A DNA stretch of 64,000 nucleotides from Pseudomonadota bacterium (GCA_030145845.1 JAIXHJ010000009.1:103338-167337); one strand, 5' to 3'; numbered from the stretch's first letter, positions 39,493 to 49,211 are shown. Notes: generated by a model from the letters alone, not told the origin. A program made the numbers and translations.

Positions 39493-41082
39493 TCAGTGCT
39501 CGCGTGTGGCGCTGAATTCAATATCCGGCCAGCGCTCTTCCGTCAGACTCAGATTCACCCGCGTCGGAGCGATATAGGTCAGATAACCACCGCCATCGAT
39601 GGCCAGATTCTCCGCCGCCTTACGTTTGAAGTCTTCCAGCATTTTGCTGTCGTTGCAGTACACCCAGCGCGCCGTGTTCACACTCACCGGTTCGTAAATA
39701 CATTCAACCTTGTATTCATCGCGCAGACGCTGTTGCACCACATCAAACTGCAGCACCCCCACCGCGCCGAGGATCAGGTCATTGTTATTGACCGGCATAA
39801 ACAGCTGGGTAGCACCTTCCTCTGACAGCTGCTGCAGACCTTTCTGCAGCTGTTTCATTTTCAGCGGATCTTTCAGTCGCACCCGCTTGAACAGTTCCGG
39901 GGCAAAGTGCGGAATACCGGTGAACTGCATATCCTCACCAAAGGTAAAGGTGTCACCGATCTGGATGGTGCCGTGGTTATGCAGACCAATGATGTCACCG
40001 GAAATGGCCTCTTCCACCGCCGCACGGTCACCGGCGAGGAAGGTCACCGCATCGGCAATCTTCACATCCTTGCCGATGCGGACGTGTTTCATCTTCATCC
40101 CCTTGGTATAAGTACCGGAGCAGATACGCATAAAGGCAATACGGTCACGGTGCTTCGGATCCATATTGGCCTGAATCTTAAACACGAAGCCGGTGAATTT
40201 ATCGTCATCAGCGGCGACTTCGCCTTTATCCGTATTACGTGGCAGCGGCGCCGGTGCCCACTCAACAAAGTAATCCAGCATTTCGCGGATACCGAAGTTG
40301 GCCAGTGCGGTACCGAAGAACACCGGCGTCAGTTCACCGCGGCGGTATTCATCCAGATCAAATTCATGACTGGCACCCTGCACCAGCTCAATCTCATCCG
40401 CCAGTTCCGCCACCATATCCTCACCCAGCAGCTCAATCGCTTCACTGGAATGCAGACCTTTGATCTGAATATCATCCGGCAGCACACTGCCCTGCCCTGG
40501 CGTGAACACATGAATGGTGTCGGTCAGCAGGTTATAAACACCTTTGAACGCTTTCCCCATACCAATCGGCCAGGTAACCGGCGAGCACTTAATTTTCAGT
40601 ACGGTCTCAATTTCGTCCAGCACTTCAATATGGTCGCGGACTTCGCGGTCCATTTTGTTGATAAAGGTGAAGATCGGCGTATCACGCAGACGGCACACAT
40701 CCATCAGTTTGATGGTCCGGTCTTCCACACCCTTGGCACCATCAATCACCATCAGCACCGAATCGACTGCCGTCAGGGTACGGTAGGTATCTTCCGAGAA
40801 GTCTTCGTGCCCGGGCGTATCCAGCAGGTTGACCATGCGCTCTTTGTACGGGAACTGCATCACCGAGGTAGTAATGGAAATACCACGCTCCTGCTCCATC
40901 TGCATCCAGTCTGAGGTGGCCATACGGCCGGTCTTTTTGCCTTTCACCGTGCCCGCCAGCTGAATGGCATTACCCAACAGCAGCAGTTTTTCGGTGATGG
41001 TGGTTTTACCGGCGTCCGGGTGAGAGATGATACCGAAGGTACGGCGTGTACCGACTTCGGCCTTGAATTCTGCTTTCGACAT
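39493..41082 (-). CDS. prfC: Peptide chain release factor 3
   Basis: 529-residue translational GTPase with P-loop [15 protein letters not shown], switch [14 protein letters not shown] and NKMDRE. The RF3-specific tail is present ([20 protein letters not shown]). RF3 removes RF1 and RF2 from the ribosome after peptide release. ATG 41082 ([16 protein letters not shown]) is the family start; the frame extends upstream to 41205 without family resemblance. Confidence 0.97.
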   Translation of the reverse strand: MSKAEFKAEVGTRRTFGIISHPDAGKTTITEKLLLLGNAIQLAGTVKGKKTGRMATSDWMQMEQERGISITTSVMQFPYKERMVNLLDTPGHEDFSEDTYRTLTAVDSVLMVIDGAKGVEDRTIKLMDVCRLRDTPIFTFINKMDREVRDHIEVLDEIETVLKIKCSPVTWPIGMGKAFKGVYNLLTDTIHVFTPGQGSVLPDDIQIKGLHSSEAIELLGEDMVAELADEIELVQGASHEFDLDEYRRGELTPVFFGTALANFGIREMLDYFVEWAPAPLPRNTDKGEVAADDDKFTGFVFKIQANMDPKHRDRIAFMRICSGTYTKGMKMKHVRIGKDVKIADAVTFLAGDRAAVEEAISGDIIGLHNHGTIQIGDTFTFGEDMQFTGIPHFAPELFKRVRLKDPLKMKQLQKGLQQLSEEGATQLFMPVNNNDLILGAVGVLQFDVVQQRLRDEYKVECIYEPVSVNTARWVYCNDSKMLEDFKRKAAENLAIDGGGYLTYIAPTRVNLSLTEERWPDIEFSATREH

Positions 41083-41200
41083 GGTGCTCAGGATGATCGC
41101 GTTAAAAAGGCGGCTATTCTCGCTTAAACCGCTCCCGGGTTCAAAGTCTGTGACTGCCCTGCCGGGGCCCGCCCGTGCTGCCAGGCCTGCCACTCTGCCT

Positions 41201-41246
41201 GACAATGTCCAACAATGCGTTGCCAGCCATGACGGCGGACAATGTC
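41201..41246. promoter_or_regulatory. Two GACAATGTC palindromes, likely activator (enhancer) sites for the ABC operon
   Basis: GACAATGTC occurs at 41201-41209 and again at 41238-41246, 96 and 59 bases upstream of the -24 GG of the sigma-54 promoter at 41300. The first has outer arms (read leftward TGTT-G-GACA-T-TGTC) like those of the site at 51068-51086. Their place and symmetry fit binding sites for an AAA+ activator, most simply the one encoded at 44597. Confidence 0.55.
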
Positions 41247-41299
41247 ACTCCTGCCCTCAAGTGCCTGATTTTCCTCAATTCCTGCCAATATCTGTGCAG

Positions 41300-41315
41300 T
41301 GGCACGGTTTTCGCT
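41300..41315 (+). promoter_or_regulatory. Predicted sigma-54 promoter for the ABC importer operon
   Basis: TGGCACGGTTTTCGCT: exact -24 box, GG-N10-GC spacing, one mismatch in the -12 box. Transcription near 41326 gives a 23-base leader with GGAG in front of ATG 41349. Confidence 0.7.
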
Positions 41316-41348
41316 CAATCCATGGAAAGTCTGTTTACGGAGTCACTC

Positions 41349-42149
41349 ATGGGTGCCACGATCACACTCGATTTTATTACTCACCGCTTTCGTGCCGGCG
41401 GCGCACCAACGCTGGAAAATATCGACAACCGCATTGAAGCTGGCGAACGCGTAGCGCTGATCGGCCGCAGCGGCTGCGGTAAGTCCACTCTGCTGCATAT
41501 GCTGGCCGGCCTGCTGCTGCCGTCAGAAGGCTGTGTCCGGGTGAACAGCCACCAGGTCACCAAGCCCAGCGCCAAGTGGAATATGATGTTCCAGAAGCCA
41601 TCCCTGTACCCTTGGATGTCCGTGCAGGAAAACGCGGCGCTCGGCCTGCTGTTTGCCGGCCAGCCGAAGCAGGAAGCCTCTGCCCGCGTCAGCGAATTAC
41701 TGGACAAAGTCGGGCTGCACGACAAGAAAGACGTCAATGTCCAGAGTTTGTCCGGTGGTCAGCAGCAGCGTGTCGCTCTGGCCCGCTCACTGGCAACCGA
41801 CCCGGAAGTCCTGCTGCTCGACGAACCCTTCTCCGCCCTTGACGCCTTTACCCGCAGTGCGCTGCAGGAAGATGTGCCGGCGATCTGTGGTGCCCGCGGC
41901 ATCACCATGGTGATTGTGACCCATGATATCGACGAAGCCATCACCATGGCCGACCGGGTACTCATTATGTCGCAGAACCCGGGCCGCATTGTCAGCGAGC
42001 TGAAAGTGGATCTGCCATGGCCCCGCAACAGCAGCAGCCAGGAATTCCAGACTCTGCGGAACGAGCTGATGCAACGCTTCCGCGACACCGACGATGGCCT
42101 CAGTGGCCGCAAATCCCAGCCAGAACCGGCCGTCCGCCGGGTGGTTTAA
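41349..42149 (+). CDS. ABC transporter ATP-binding protein, nitrate/sulfonate/cyanate type
   Basis: 266-residue ABC ATPase of the NrtD/SsuB/TauB branch: Walker A GRSGCGKSTLLHMLAGLLLP, Q-loop FQKPSLYPWMSVQENA, signature SLSGGQQQRVALARSLA and Walker B VLLLDEPFSALDAF, with TRSALQED after it. It powers the importer formed with the next two genes. Start ATG 41349 rather than upstream in-frame codons, because the predicted sigma-54 transcript begins near 41326. First gene of the three-gene operon; the substrate cannot be read from the ATPase. Confidence 0.9.
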   Translation: MGATITLDFITHRFRAGGAPTLENIDNRIEAGERVALIGRSGCGKSTLLHMLAGLLLPSEGCVRVNSHQVTKPSAKWNMMFQKPSLYPWMSVQENAALGLLFAGQPKQEASARVSELLDKVGLHDKKDVNVQSLSGGQQQRVALARSLATDPEVLLLDEPFSALDAFTRSALQEDVPAICGARGITMVIVTHDIDEAITMADRVLIMSQNPGRIVSELKVDLPWPRNSSSQEFQTLRNELMQRFRDTDDGLSGRKSQPEPAVRRVV

Positions 42150-42185
42150 TTTCAACTCAGCGCAGAACGATCAGAGGGAAACAAG

Positions 42186-43454
42186 ATGTCAGATATTCAT
42201 CCGAACAGTGACCAGATGACCGAAGAAGAACTGGAATACCTGCAGAAATACGAAATGAGCCGCCGTGACTTCATGATGGACGCCCTGGCCATGGGCGGTC
42301 TCGCCGCCAGCGGTATGGGCGCTCTGGGTATGAGCGCCAATGCGTTTGCCAACATGCAGGCGCCGGAAGATGAGGTTGTCCGTATCGGCTACCTGCCGAT
42401 TACCGATGCCACCGTACTGCTGGTAGCCCACGCCATGGGCTACTTCGAAGACGAAGGCCTGAAAACCGAAAAACCAACCCTGATCCGTGGCTGGTCGCCA
42501 CTGGTGGAAGGTTTTGCCGCCGGTAAATTCAACCTGGTGCACTTCCTCAAGCCAATCCCGATCTGGATGCGCTACAACAATGGCTTCCCGGTGAAAATTA
42601 TGTCCTGGGCTCACCTGAATGGCTCCGGTGTGGTTGTCGGCCGTCATATTGAAGCCGAAAGCTTCGCCGACCTGGCCGGTAAACAGGTTGCGGTTCCGTA
42701 CTGGTACTCCATGCACAACATCGTACTGCAGATGGCCCTGAAACACGTTGGCCTGAAGCCGGTTATCAAGGCACAGGGCGAGCCACTGGCCGCCGACGAA
42801 GTGAATCTGCAGATCATGCCACCACCGGATATGCCACCGGCACTGGCAGCGAAGAAAATCGATGCGTTCATCGTGGCAGAACCCTTCAACGCCGCCGGTG
42901 AACTGCTGGCGCGCGGTAAAATGCTGCGCTTCACCGGCGACATCTGGCGTAACCACCCATGCTGCGTGGTGTGCATGAACGAAAATCAGGTGAACGCCAA
43001 CCCGGAATGGACCCAGAAAGTCATGAATGCCATTGTCCGCGCCCAGGACTATGCGCAGAAAAACAAACTGGAAGTCGCGCACATGCTGTCCAAAGACGGC
43101 AAAGGCTACCTGCCGATGAAATCCCCGGTGGTTGAACGGGCGATGACGGCTTATAACCAGGCCGCTTACAGCGAGCCACCAGCCATTCAGCACCCGGAAT
43201 GGGGCAGCGGCCGTATCGACTTCCAGCCATGGCCGTTCCCATCAGCCACCAAACTGATTGTCGACCAACTGAAAACCACCGTGGTCGGTGGCAATGCCGC
43301 CTTCATGGCGGATCTGGATGCTGATTTTGTCACCAAAGATCTGGTGGATTACCGCTTCGTTAAAGCGGCCATGGAAAAATACACAGGCTGGCAGGATGCT
43401 CCGGGCTATGACGCCGAGAACCCGTTTGACCGTGAAGAGGTAGTACAGCTGTGA
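42186..43454 (+). CDS. ABC transporter substrate-binding protein, NrtA/CynA/SsuA-like, Tat-exported
   Basis: 422 residues. A twin-arginine motif SRRDFM (residues 25-30) and a hydrophobic stretch (ALAMGGLAASGMGALGMSA) indicate export in folded form. The periplasmic-binding domain starts VRIGYLPITDATVLLVAHAM, with the conserved GWSPLVEGFAAGKFNLVHFL and VAVPYWYSMHNIVLQMALKH. Proteins of this type bind nitrate, bicarbonate, cyanate, taurine or sulfonates. Linkage to cyanase makes cyanate or a related anion a reasonable guess; this is inference. The charged 20-residue tail before the twin arginines is long for a Tat signal. The stop overlaps the permease start. Confidence 0.88.
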   Translation: MSDIHPNSDQMTEEELEYLQKYEMSRRDFMMDALAMGGLAASGMGALGMSANAFANMQAPEDEVVRIGYLPITDATVLLVAHAMGYFEDEGLKTEKPTLIRGWSPLVEGFAAGKFNLVHFLKPIPIWMRYNNGFPVKIMSWAHLNGSGVVVGRHIEAESFADLAGKQVAVPYWYSMHNIVLQMALKHVGLKPVIKAQGEPLAADEVNLQIMPPPDMPPALAAKKIDAFIVAEPFNAAGELLARGKMLRFTGDIWRNHPCCVVCMNENQVNANPEWTQKVMNAIVRAQDYAQKNKLEVAHMLSKDGKGYLPMKSPVVERAMTAYNQAAYSEPPAIQHPEWGSGRIDFQPWPFPSATKLIVDQLKTTVVGGNAAFMADLDADFVTKDLVDYRFVKAAMEKYTGWQDAPGYDAENPFDREEVVQL

Positions 43455-44275
43455 GTCAGAGCACTACTGTCAGTCACACCCACAGCGCGCCGCAGTTCCC
43501 GGCGCGCCTGGGCAGCTGGCTGAAATCCGCCCAATATCCGCTGATTGGTATTGTCGTCCTGCTGGCCCTGTGGTGGTTCGGCGGCTGGCTGATTGCCAAT
43601 AACCCGGATACCCAGGCCTTTGCGGCCTTCGCTCCCGGCCCGACGTTTGAGGCGCTGGGTTACCTGATCAGCAGTGGCAGCCTGTGGGGTACCATTGGTT
43701 CCAGCCTTTACCGCATCCTCACCGGCCTGTTCTGGGGCGTGGTGATCGGTGTGCCGGTTGGCGTGGTGATCGGCTACTTCGCGCAGGCGATGCAGGTGTC
43801 CAATCTGCCGTTCCAGTTCCTGCGTATGATCAGCCCGCTGGCGTGGATGCCGATTGCAGTACTGGCCTTCGAAACCTGGGATGCCGCCATCATCTTCCTG
43901 ATCGTGATGGCCAGCGTGTGGCCGATTATTTTCTCCACCGCACACGGGGTAAAACGCATCGATCCGAACTGGTTCAAGGTCGCCCGTAACCTGGGTGCCA
44001 GCGGCTGGCAGATGCTGCACCGCATCATTATGCCGGCGATCATGATGGACGTGATGGCCGGTATCCGTCTGGCCGTCGGGGTCGCCTGGGTAGTACTGGT
44101 CCCGGCCGAATACCTGGGGGTTACCAGTGGTCTTGGCTACGCCATCAACGATGCCCGCGACACACTGGAATACGATACCCTGGCCGCTGTTGTGATTGTT
44201 ATCGGTGTGATCGGCTATGGCCTGGACTGGGTCTGCGCCCGTCTGCTGCAGCGCTTTAACTGGCACGTCGAATAA
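43451..44275 (+). CDS. ABC transporter permease, nitrate/sulfonate/cyanate type
   Basis: 274 residues with about six membrane helices and the EAA-type ATPase-contact loop (WFKVARNLGASGWQMLHRII). Start is GTG 43451, overlapping the binding-protein stop as GTGA. It closes the ATPase, binding-protein, permease operon, an order different from cyanobacterial cynABD. A terminator follows 22 bases after the stop. Confidence 0.9.
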   Translation: MSQSTTVSHTHSAPQFPARLGSWLKSAQYPLIGIVVLLALWWFGGWLIANNPDTQAFAAFAPGPTFEALGYLISSGSLWGTIGSSLYRILTGLFWGVVIGVPVGVVIGYFAQAMQVSNLPFQFLRMISPLAWMPIAVLAFETWDAAIIFLIVMASVWPIIFSTAHGVKRIDPNWFKVARNLGASGWQMLHRIIMPAIMMDVMAGIRLAVGVAWVVLVPAEYLGVTSGLGYAINDARDTLEYDTLAAVVIVIGVIGYGLDWVCARLLQRFNWHVE

Positions 44276-44296
44276 TTCATTGTTCTTTCCTTCGTC

Positions 44297-44320
44297 AGCC
44301 CCGTTCTGCGGGGCTTTTTT
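44297..44320 (+). terminator. Terminator of the ABC importer operon
   Basis: GCCCCG-ttctg-CGGGGC followed by six T, 22 bases after the permease stop. The rest of the gene-free stretch to 44596 holds the imperfect repeats GCACT/AGTGC near 44360 and the sigma-54 promoter at 44512. Confidence 0.85.
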
Positions 44321-44511
44321 ATGCCCGTTGTTTTTACCGCCAGGTCAAAATATAACTGAGCACTTATAGTGCACGCCTAAGCCATACGCCTTAGTGTTGT
44401 GCAGAAACCACCGGCGTTTCTCCCCTGCCGTTACCCCCCCTGAGAGTCATCGCCGCGGCCTGCGCAGTAAGCAGCAGAATCCGGCTTTTTATTGCTGAAA
44501 ACCGCGCTGCG

Positions 44512-44527
44512 GGGCACGCCTATTGCA
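44512..44527 (+). promoter_or_regulatory. Predicted sigma-54 promoter for the activator gene
   Basis: GGGCACGCCTATTGCA: differs from the consensus TGGCACG-N4-TTGCA only in the first base, with exact GG-N10-GC spacing. About 70 bases before the activator's ATG. It suggests the activator gene is itself sigma-54-dependent, so autoregulated or under another activator. Confidence 0.7.
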
Positions 44528-44596
44528 ACCTTTCCTGCAGTTAAAGATCAGGCATAAGAGGCGTTACCCAGACGCCCGCTCAGCCCAGGAGTCGCG

Positions 44597-46264
44597 ATGA
44601 ACGCCCACGAACCAATCAACAATCTGGTCCCGCTGACCGAAGCCGACAGCGGTGAAACCGACCTGATGGTCGTGCACGAAGCTGCCAAGCTGATCGGCCA
44701 TGCCGCCACCCCCGAAATTGCCATCGGCAGCCTGCTGCGCCTGATGTCACAGATGCTGGGCCTCAACCGCGGCCGGGTGCTGTTACCGAGCGCCTCCGGT
44801 AATGACCTGCATATCCGCTATTCCTACGGCCTGACCGATGATGAACGTGAACGCGGTGCCTACGCCCTCGGCGAAGGGGTCACCGGTAAAGTGATGAAAA
44901 CCGGCCAGGTGGCGGTGATTCAGAATATCGACGAAGACCCCATGTACCTGTACCGTGCCGTTGACCGTTCCACCCTGCCACAGGAAATCGTTGCCTATAT
45001 CGCGGTACCGATTCTGGATGGCGAAACCCCGGTCGGCGTACTCGCCACACACCGGCTGCGTAAGCGCCGCCGGCCGCTGGACGCCGACCTGATCGTCATG
45101 CGTATCATGGCCACCTTCATCGCCCAGATGCTGAAAATCGGCACCCTGATTGAAGACCGCACCGCCCGTCTGCGGGCAGAAAACCGTGAACTGAAGGATG
45201 CCCTCAACAAACGGCAGCGCAGCCACGGTATTCTCGGTGAAAGCCCGGCCCTGCGTCAGGCGCTGCAACAGGCGCTGCAGGTGGCAGATACCCCGGTAAC
45301 CGTGCTGCTGAGTGGTGAATCCGGTACCGGTAAAGAAAAGTTCTCGCACATGATGCACCTCAACAGCAGCCGCAAAAACCAGCCTTTCCTGGCCATTAAC
45401 TGCGCTGCCATTCCGGAACAGCTGCTGGAATCGGAATTATTCGGTCACGAACGTGGTGCCTTTACCGGTGCCACGGCAATGAAAAAAGGGAAAATCGAAC
45501 TGGCCAGCGGCGGTACCCTGTTCCTGGATGAAATCGGCGACCTCAATCTTGAACTGCAGTCGAAACTGCTGCGCGTACTGGAAAGCCAGATGATTCAGCG
45601 TGTCGGTGGCATCAAGGATGTGGCCGTGGATGTACGGATTATTGCTGCCACGCATAAAAATCTGCAGCAGGCGGTGAACGAAGGGCGCTTCCGTCTCGAC
45701 CTGTTTTACCGCCTCAATGTCTTCCCGCTGAACCTGCCGCCACTGCGTGAACGGGCCGGCGACGTTGCACTGCTGGCACGTCATTTCCTGTTGTCTGCCA
45801 ATCAGGAATACAACCGCAATGCGGTACTGTCACAGGGCGTCATGGAGCGTCTGCAGAGTTTCAGCTGGCCTGGGAATATCCGGCAGCTGGAAAACGTGAT
45901 CAAGCGCGCCATTCTGATGAGTCAGGACGGCCTGATTGAATGCGCCGATATGGAAGCCATCCTGCAGCAGGAATCCCATATCGGCAGTCATATCGAAGCC
46001 GGCCGCAGTGCTGTTCCGGACACCCCGGCGATTATGCCTCCGGCAGCCGATGCCACGGCATTTGCCGGCCAGCAGAACCCGGCCGGTTTCAATACCCCGC
46101 GGCCTTACAGCTGGGTCCGGGAAGACGAGGCCGAAACCCTGCTCGAAGCGCTGCGTCTGGCCGGCGGCAATAAAACCCGCGCCGGTCTCAGTCTGGGCTT
46201 AACCCCGCGTCAGTTCCGTTACCGCCTGCAGAAACTCGGTCTGGATACCGGCCGCCCACAGTAA
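44597..46264 (+). CDS. Sigma-54-dependent activator with GAF sensor domain (NifA-like)
   Basis: 555 residues: GAF domain (about 25-185), AAA+ domain (about 213-440) and a Fis-type helix-turn-helix at the C-terminus (NKTRAGLSLGLTPRQFRYRL). The AAA+ part has Walker A GESGTGKE at 240-247, the sigma-54 contact loop GAFTGA at 287-292 and Walker B GGTLFLDEIG at about 305-314. It should activate -24/-12 promoters in response to a ligand or redox signal sensed by GAF. It is the only such activator here and sits between the importer and the leftward flavoprotein operon, both with sigma-54 promoters. NifA itself is unlikely, since no nif genes are near. Confidence 0.92.
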   Translation: MNAHEPINNLVPLTEADSGETDLMVVHEAAKLIGHAATPEIAIGSLLRLMSQMLGLNRGRVLLPSASGNDLHIRYSYGLTDDERERGAYALGEGVTGKVMKTGQVAVIQNIDEDPMYLYRAVDRSTLPQEIVAYIAVPILDGETPVGVLATHRLRKRRRPLDADLIVMRIMATFIAQMLKIGTLIEDRTARLRAENRELKDALNKRQRSHGILGESPALRQALQQALQVADTPVTVLLSGESGTGKEKFSHMMHLNSSRKNQPFLAINCAAIPEQLLESELFGHERGAFTGATAMKKGKIELASGGTLFLDEIGDLNLELQSKLLRVLESQMIQRVGGIKDVAVDVRIIAATHKNLQQAVNEGRFRLDLFYRLNVFPLNLPPLRERAGDVALLARHFLLSANQEYNRNAVLSQGVMERLQSFSWPGNIRQLENVIKRAILMSQDGLIECADMEAILQQESHIGSHIEAGRSAVPDTPAIMPPAADATAFAGQQNPAGFNTPRPYSWVREDEAETLLEALRLAGGNKTRAGLSLGLTPRQFRYRLQKLGLDTGRPQ

Positions 46265-46277
46265 TAATTGCGGGCAT

Positions 46278-46306
46278 AAAAAAACGGGGCACGACCCCGT
46301 TTTTTT
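46278..46306. terminator. Bidirectional terminator between activator and CopD-like gene
   Basis: ACGGGG/CCCCGT stem flanked by seven A and seven T, between convergent genes. Confidence 0.88.
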
Positions 46307-46329
46307 AGTCTGACGTCACCAGCATACCA

Positions 46330-46797
46330 TCAGCTCAGATAGGGCCCGGCAACGCCGATCACCACTTCACAGATCCCCAGCAGCAGATTAATTGCAATCA
46401 CCGGGCGCATATTGGTATTGATGATTTTCAGTGCGGTTTCCGTCTGGCCGGCCGCCGCCGCACGGCGGAATAATTTAAACGGCATAAAGTACATCCAGGC
46501 AAACAGAACCACCATAAACAGACCAACGGCCTGCATCAGATGCACATACGGCGGTGCCGCTTTCATACTGCCGAGGGCAACGAAGATTTCGCCGTAACCG
46601 GTCAGCAGGATCACGGCAATAAAAATCCACACCCAACGGAAAAACCGGGAAAAAACCTGTTCCCAGAGTTTTACCCGCTGGGCCGGTTCCAGCACTGCGA
46701 CCGATGGTCGCAGTACCATAAAAGCAAGAAAAATCCCGCCAATCCATAGCACTGCAGCCAGTGCATGAAGGGCAGGAATCAGGGACATCCAGAACAT
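46330..46797 (-). CDS. CopD-like integral membrane protein
   Basis: 155 residues with four membrane helices. The start is ALHALAAVLWIGGIFLAFMV, the histidine and WIGG pattern of the CopD/YozB-type membrane domain family. Some members bind haem or copper, others have no known role. It lies 98 bases after the rhodanese gene, behind an 11-bp inverted repeat, so it may be read with the leftward flavoprotein operon or separately. Function unassigned. Confidence 0.7.
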   Translation of the reverse strand: MFWMSLIPALHALAAVLWIGGIFLAFMVLRPSVAVLEPAQRVKLWEQVFSRFFRWVWIFIAVILLTGYGEIFVALGSMKAAPPYVHLMQAVGLFMVVLFAWMYFMPFKLFRRAAAAGQTETALKIINTNMRPVIAINLLLGICEVVIGVAGPYLS

Positions 46798-46824
46798 AAC
46801 ATCAGATCTCAGGTTATGGCTCCG

Positions 46825-46851
46825 CGCCTGTTTACATCAGGTAAACAGGCG
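46825..46851. repeat. 11-bp perfect inverted repeat between rhodanese and CopD-like genes
   Basis: CGCCTGTTTAC (46825-46835) and GTAAACAGGCG (46841-46851) with a 5-base loop. No T-run, so either an mRNA hairpin or a regulator site ahead of the CopD-like gene. Confidence 0.5.
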
Positions 46852-46895
46852 TTGAAAGCCCGGTGAATACCGGTTCCCGCGGAGCTTCAGCCAAA

Positions 46896-47750
46896 TCAGC
46901 TGACGTATGGCAGGCCTTCCTCAATCGGCAGGGAAGGATCCCGTGACCATTCATTCCAGGAACCGAAATAGAGTTTAACATTCTCTATGCCGGCTGACTT
47001 CAGTGCCACCAGCGTATTGGCGGCACGGGCACCTTTGAAGCAGTAGAGATAGACACTGGAATCTTTGCTGACACCGGCGCTGGCACAGTCGGCGAGAATT
47101 TCTTCGGCTTCCTTGAACAGCGGCACCGTACCCGGTTTCATCATCCGGTACCATTCCAGCCAGTGTGCCCCGGGCAGGCGGCCTTTACGCGGACAGAAAT
47201 CCTTGCCATAAGGCGAAGAGCTGGTGCCGACCCACTCATCCACATCGCGTACGTCCAGCAGGACAATACTGTCATCGTCCAGCGCCTGCAGGACATCGTC
47301 TTTATCGATCATCAGTTCATGACCGGTGTCTTTCAGCGGGAAGGTTGCGGCGACCGGTTCTGCAACATCGGTGGTCACCGGCAGACCGGCGGCATGCCAG
47401 GCCTGATAGCCGCCATGCAGAATACTGACTTTCGGGTAGCCCAGATAACTCAGCAGAAAATAACCACGGCATGACTGACCGAAACCGGTATTCATGGCGT
47501 CTTCATAAATAACCGCCGTTTCTTTGCCTGACAGTCCGGCAGCACCGAATGTCTGGGCAAACTTTTCTTTCAGTTCATCAATACCTTCTGCCGTGGATGT
47601 TGCCAGAAAGGTAAAAATATCGTGAATATTAACCGCTCCCGGGATATGACCCGTGGCATAGGCTTCCGGATTACGGGTGTCGATAATGACTGTGGGCTCA
47701 CTTTTTGCCAGTGTATCCAGGTCCTGCGGGGTTAACAGAATTGCGCTCAT
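46896..47750 (-). CDS. Two-domain rhodanese (thiosulfate/mercaptopyruvate sulfurtransferase)
   Basis: 284 residues with two rhodanese domains: DTRNPEAYATGHIPGAVN in the first, LLDVRDVDEWVGTSSSPYGK in the second. The active cysteine is Cys237 in YCFKGARAANT, an unusual loop compared with the common CGSGVTA or CRKGVTA. Such enzymes move sulfane sulfur to cyanide, giving thiocyanate, or to other thiophiles. Start ATG 47750 has a strong GGAGGT six bases upstream; an in-frame extension to 47783 is discarded. It lies 39 bases after the rubredoxin-reductase gene, in the same operon. Confidence 0.9.
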   Translation of the reverse strand: MSAILLTPQDLDTLAKSEPTVIIDTRNPEAYATGHIPGAVNIHDIFTFLATSTAEGIDELKEKFAQTFGAAGLSGKETAVIYEDAMNTGFGQSCRGYFLLSYLGYPKVSILHGGYQAWHAAGLPVTTDVAEPVAATFPLKDTGHELMIDKDDVLQALDDDSIVLLDVRDVDEWVGTSSSPYGKDFCPRKGRLPGAHWLEWYRMMKPGTVPLFKEAEEILADCASAGVSKDSSVYLYCFKGARAANTLVALKSAGIENVKLYFGSWNEWSRDPSLPIEEGLPYVS

Positions 47751-47789
47751 GTTGGTACCTCCGGTTTGTGGTTTTTCGTTCACTGAAAA

Positions 47790-49211
47790 TCAGGCCACTG
47801 CCACGTCGGGCAGACTGTCAATAAGTGAGCGTTGCAGCCCGGCAGCTTCCTTCGTGTAACTGCCACTGAGGGCATAACCGGCAATTTTTCCGGCCACGCG
47901 GTATTCCATGCGGCAGTTATCGCCGTCTTCTTCCACCAGATGCCAGGCACCCTGTCCGCTCTGCATCAGATCCGGCGGGCAGACATTAATGGCCAGGCCA
48001 CGGGTTTTAACGCGGATATTATTGGGCAGGAATTCAAACGGTTTACTGTCGCCGCACAGTGCAGCCGCCAGAGTTTCCGCCTGACGCCGGATCGGCTCCA
48101 GATAAAAATAAGTCCGGCCCATCAGCTCAGCACAATCGCCCAGCGCATAAATATGCTCATCACTGGTCTGCATCGTATGACGGTCGGCCAGAATGCCACG
48201 GTTGGTTTTCAGGCCGGCTTTTTTCGCCAGAGCAACGGACGGTGCCAGACCCACGGCAGACATCACCAGATCACATTCAATTTCTTTACCGTTAAGCAGG
48301 GTCACCCGGTAAGCATCGCCCTGCTTTTCCACCGAGCTGACGCTGGTGCCGCCATAAAAGGTAATTCCCTGTTCACGGAAATTCTGCTGCAGACGGTTCG
48401 CCAGTGGTTCCGGCGCCAGGCGGCCCAGCAGTTGAGTGCCCAGATCCACCAGCACCGGCTGATGACCGGCCGATGCCATATCTTCGGCAAATTCAACACC
48501 CAGCAGACCCGCACCGATCACCAGTACGCGGCGCGGACCGTTATCCAGTGTCGCGCGCAGACGGCGGTAGCTGGCCAGGTCATTAACGCGCAGCACCTCA
48601 TCGGCACCGTCACCGTCCATGGCCAGACGGATCTGACTGGCACCCAGTGCCAGCACCAGATCGCCGTACGCTATGTTGCCTTTCCCCGTCATCAGTTTTT
48701 TACGCTGTGCCTTAATACCCAGCACGCGTGTATTGGCCTGCAGGGTAACGCCCAGTTTTTCCGCCATATCCGCACCACTGACTTCCACCAGATCGTCGGC
48801 GCAACGCCCCTGACCAATGGCCATGGATAAGGTTGGTTTCGGGTAATAACAGCCGTCATCGGCGGTAATCAGGGTAATCGGCCGTTCACTGTCGCGTTCA
48901 CGCAGCTGCTCGACCAGCGTCCAGCCGGCATAACCACTGCCGACAACAACAATGGCATCATCACCACCGACCTGACCGCGGGCGCGGCGTGTGCGGACCG
49001 GAGCAGCAGCCTGACGGGCCGCGGCATATTCGCTGAGCAGAATAAAATCGCTTTTACCCACCCCACACAGCGGGCAATACCAGTCGTCCGGAATATCTTC
49101 AAATTCAGTGCCGGGCGCAATGCCGCTGTCCGGGTCACCTTTTTCCGGGTCATAAATCCAGCCGCAGGTTTTACAGATCCAGCGGGCGTCGAGTGGGGTG
49201 GCGTCATTCAT
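47790..49211 (-). CDS. Rubredoxin fused to rubredoxin-NAD reductase-type FAD oxidoreductase
   Basis: 473 residues. An N-terminal rubredoxin domain has all four iron ligands (Cys13, Cys16, Cys46, Cys49 in [10 protein letters not shown] and [11 protein letters not shown]). After a short Ala/Arg linker comes a two-dinucleotide-binding flavoprotein: FAD site [19 protein letters not shown] site [17 protein letters not shown], and IYALGDCAE near the end. It would pass electrons from NAD(P)H through FAD to its own rubredoxin iron and on to a partner, perhaps the flavoprotein two genes upstream. Rubredoxin reductases serve alkane hydroxylases in related bacteria, but no such oxygenase is adjacent. 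Confidence 0.93.
   Translation of the reverse strand: MNDATPLDARWICKTCGWIYDPEKGDPDSGIAPGTEFEDIPDDWYCPLCGVGKSDFILLSEYAAARQAAAPVRTRRARGQVGGDDAIVVVGSGYAGWTLVEQLRERDSERPITLITADDGCYYPKPTLSMAIGQGRCADDLVEVSGADMAEKLGVTLQANTRVLGIKAQRKKLMTGKGNIAYGDLVLALGASQIRLAMDGDGADEVLRVNDLASYRRLRATLDNGPRRVLVIGAGLLGVEFAEDMASAGHQPVLVDLGTQLLGRLAPEPLANRLQQNFREQGITFYGGTSVSSVEKQGDAYRVTLLNGKEIECDLVMSAVGLAPSVALAKKAGLKTNRGILADRHTMQTSDEHIYALGDCAELMGRTYFYLEPIRRQAETLAAALCGDSKPFEFLPNNIRVKTRGLAINVCPPDLMQSGQGAWHLVEEDGDNCRMEYRVAGKIAGYALSGSYTKEAAGLQRSLIDSLPDVAVA

Noticed and set aside
42189..43193. 334-codon minus-strand open frame
   Set aside because: Antisense to the importer binding protein; no ribosome-binding site or motif.
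46858..46878. GG-N10-GC spacing upstream of the CopD-like gene (minus strand)
   Set aside because: The spacing occurs, but the -24 box reads CCGGTA and there is no other match; likely chance.
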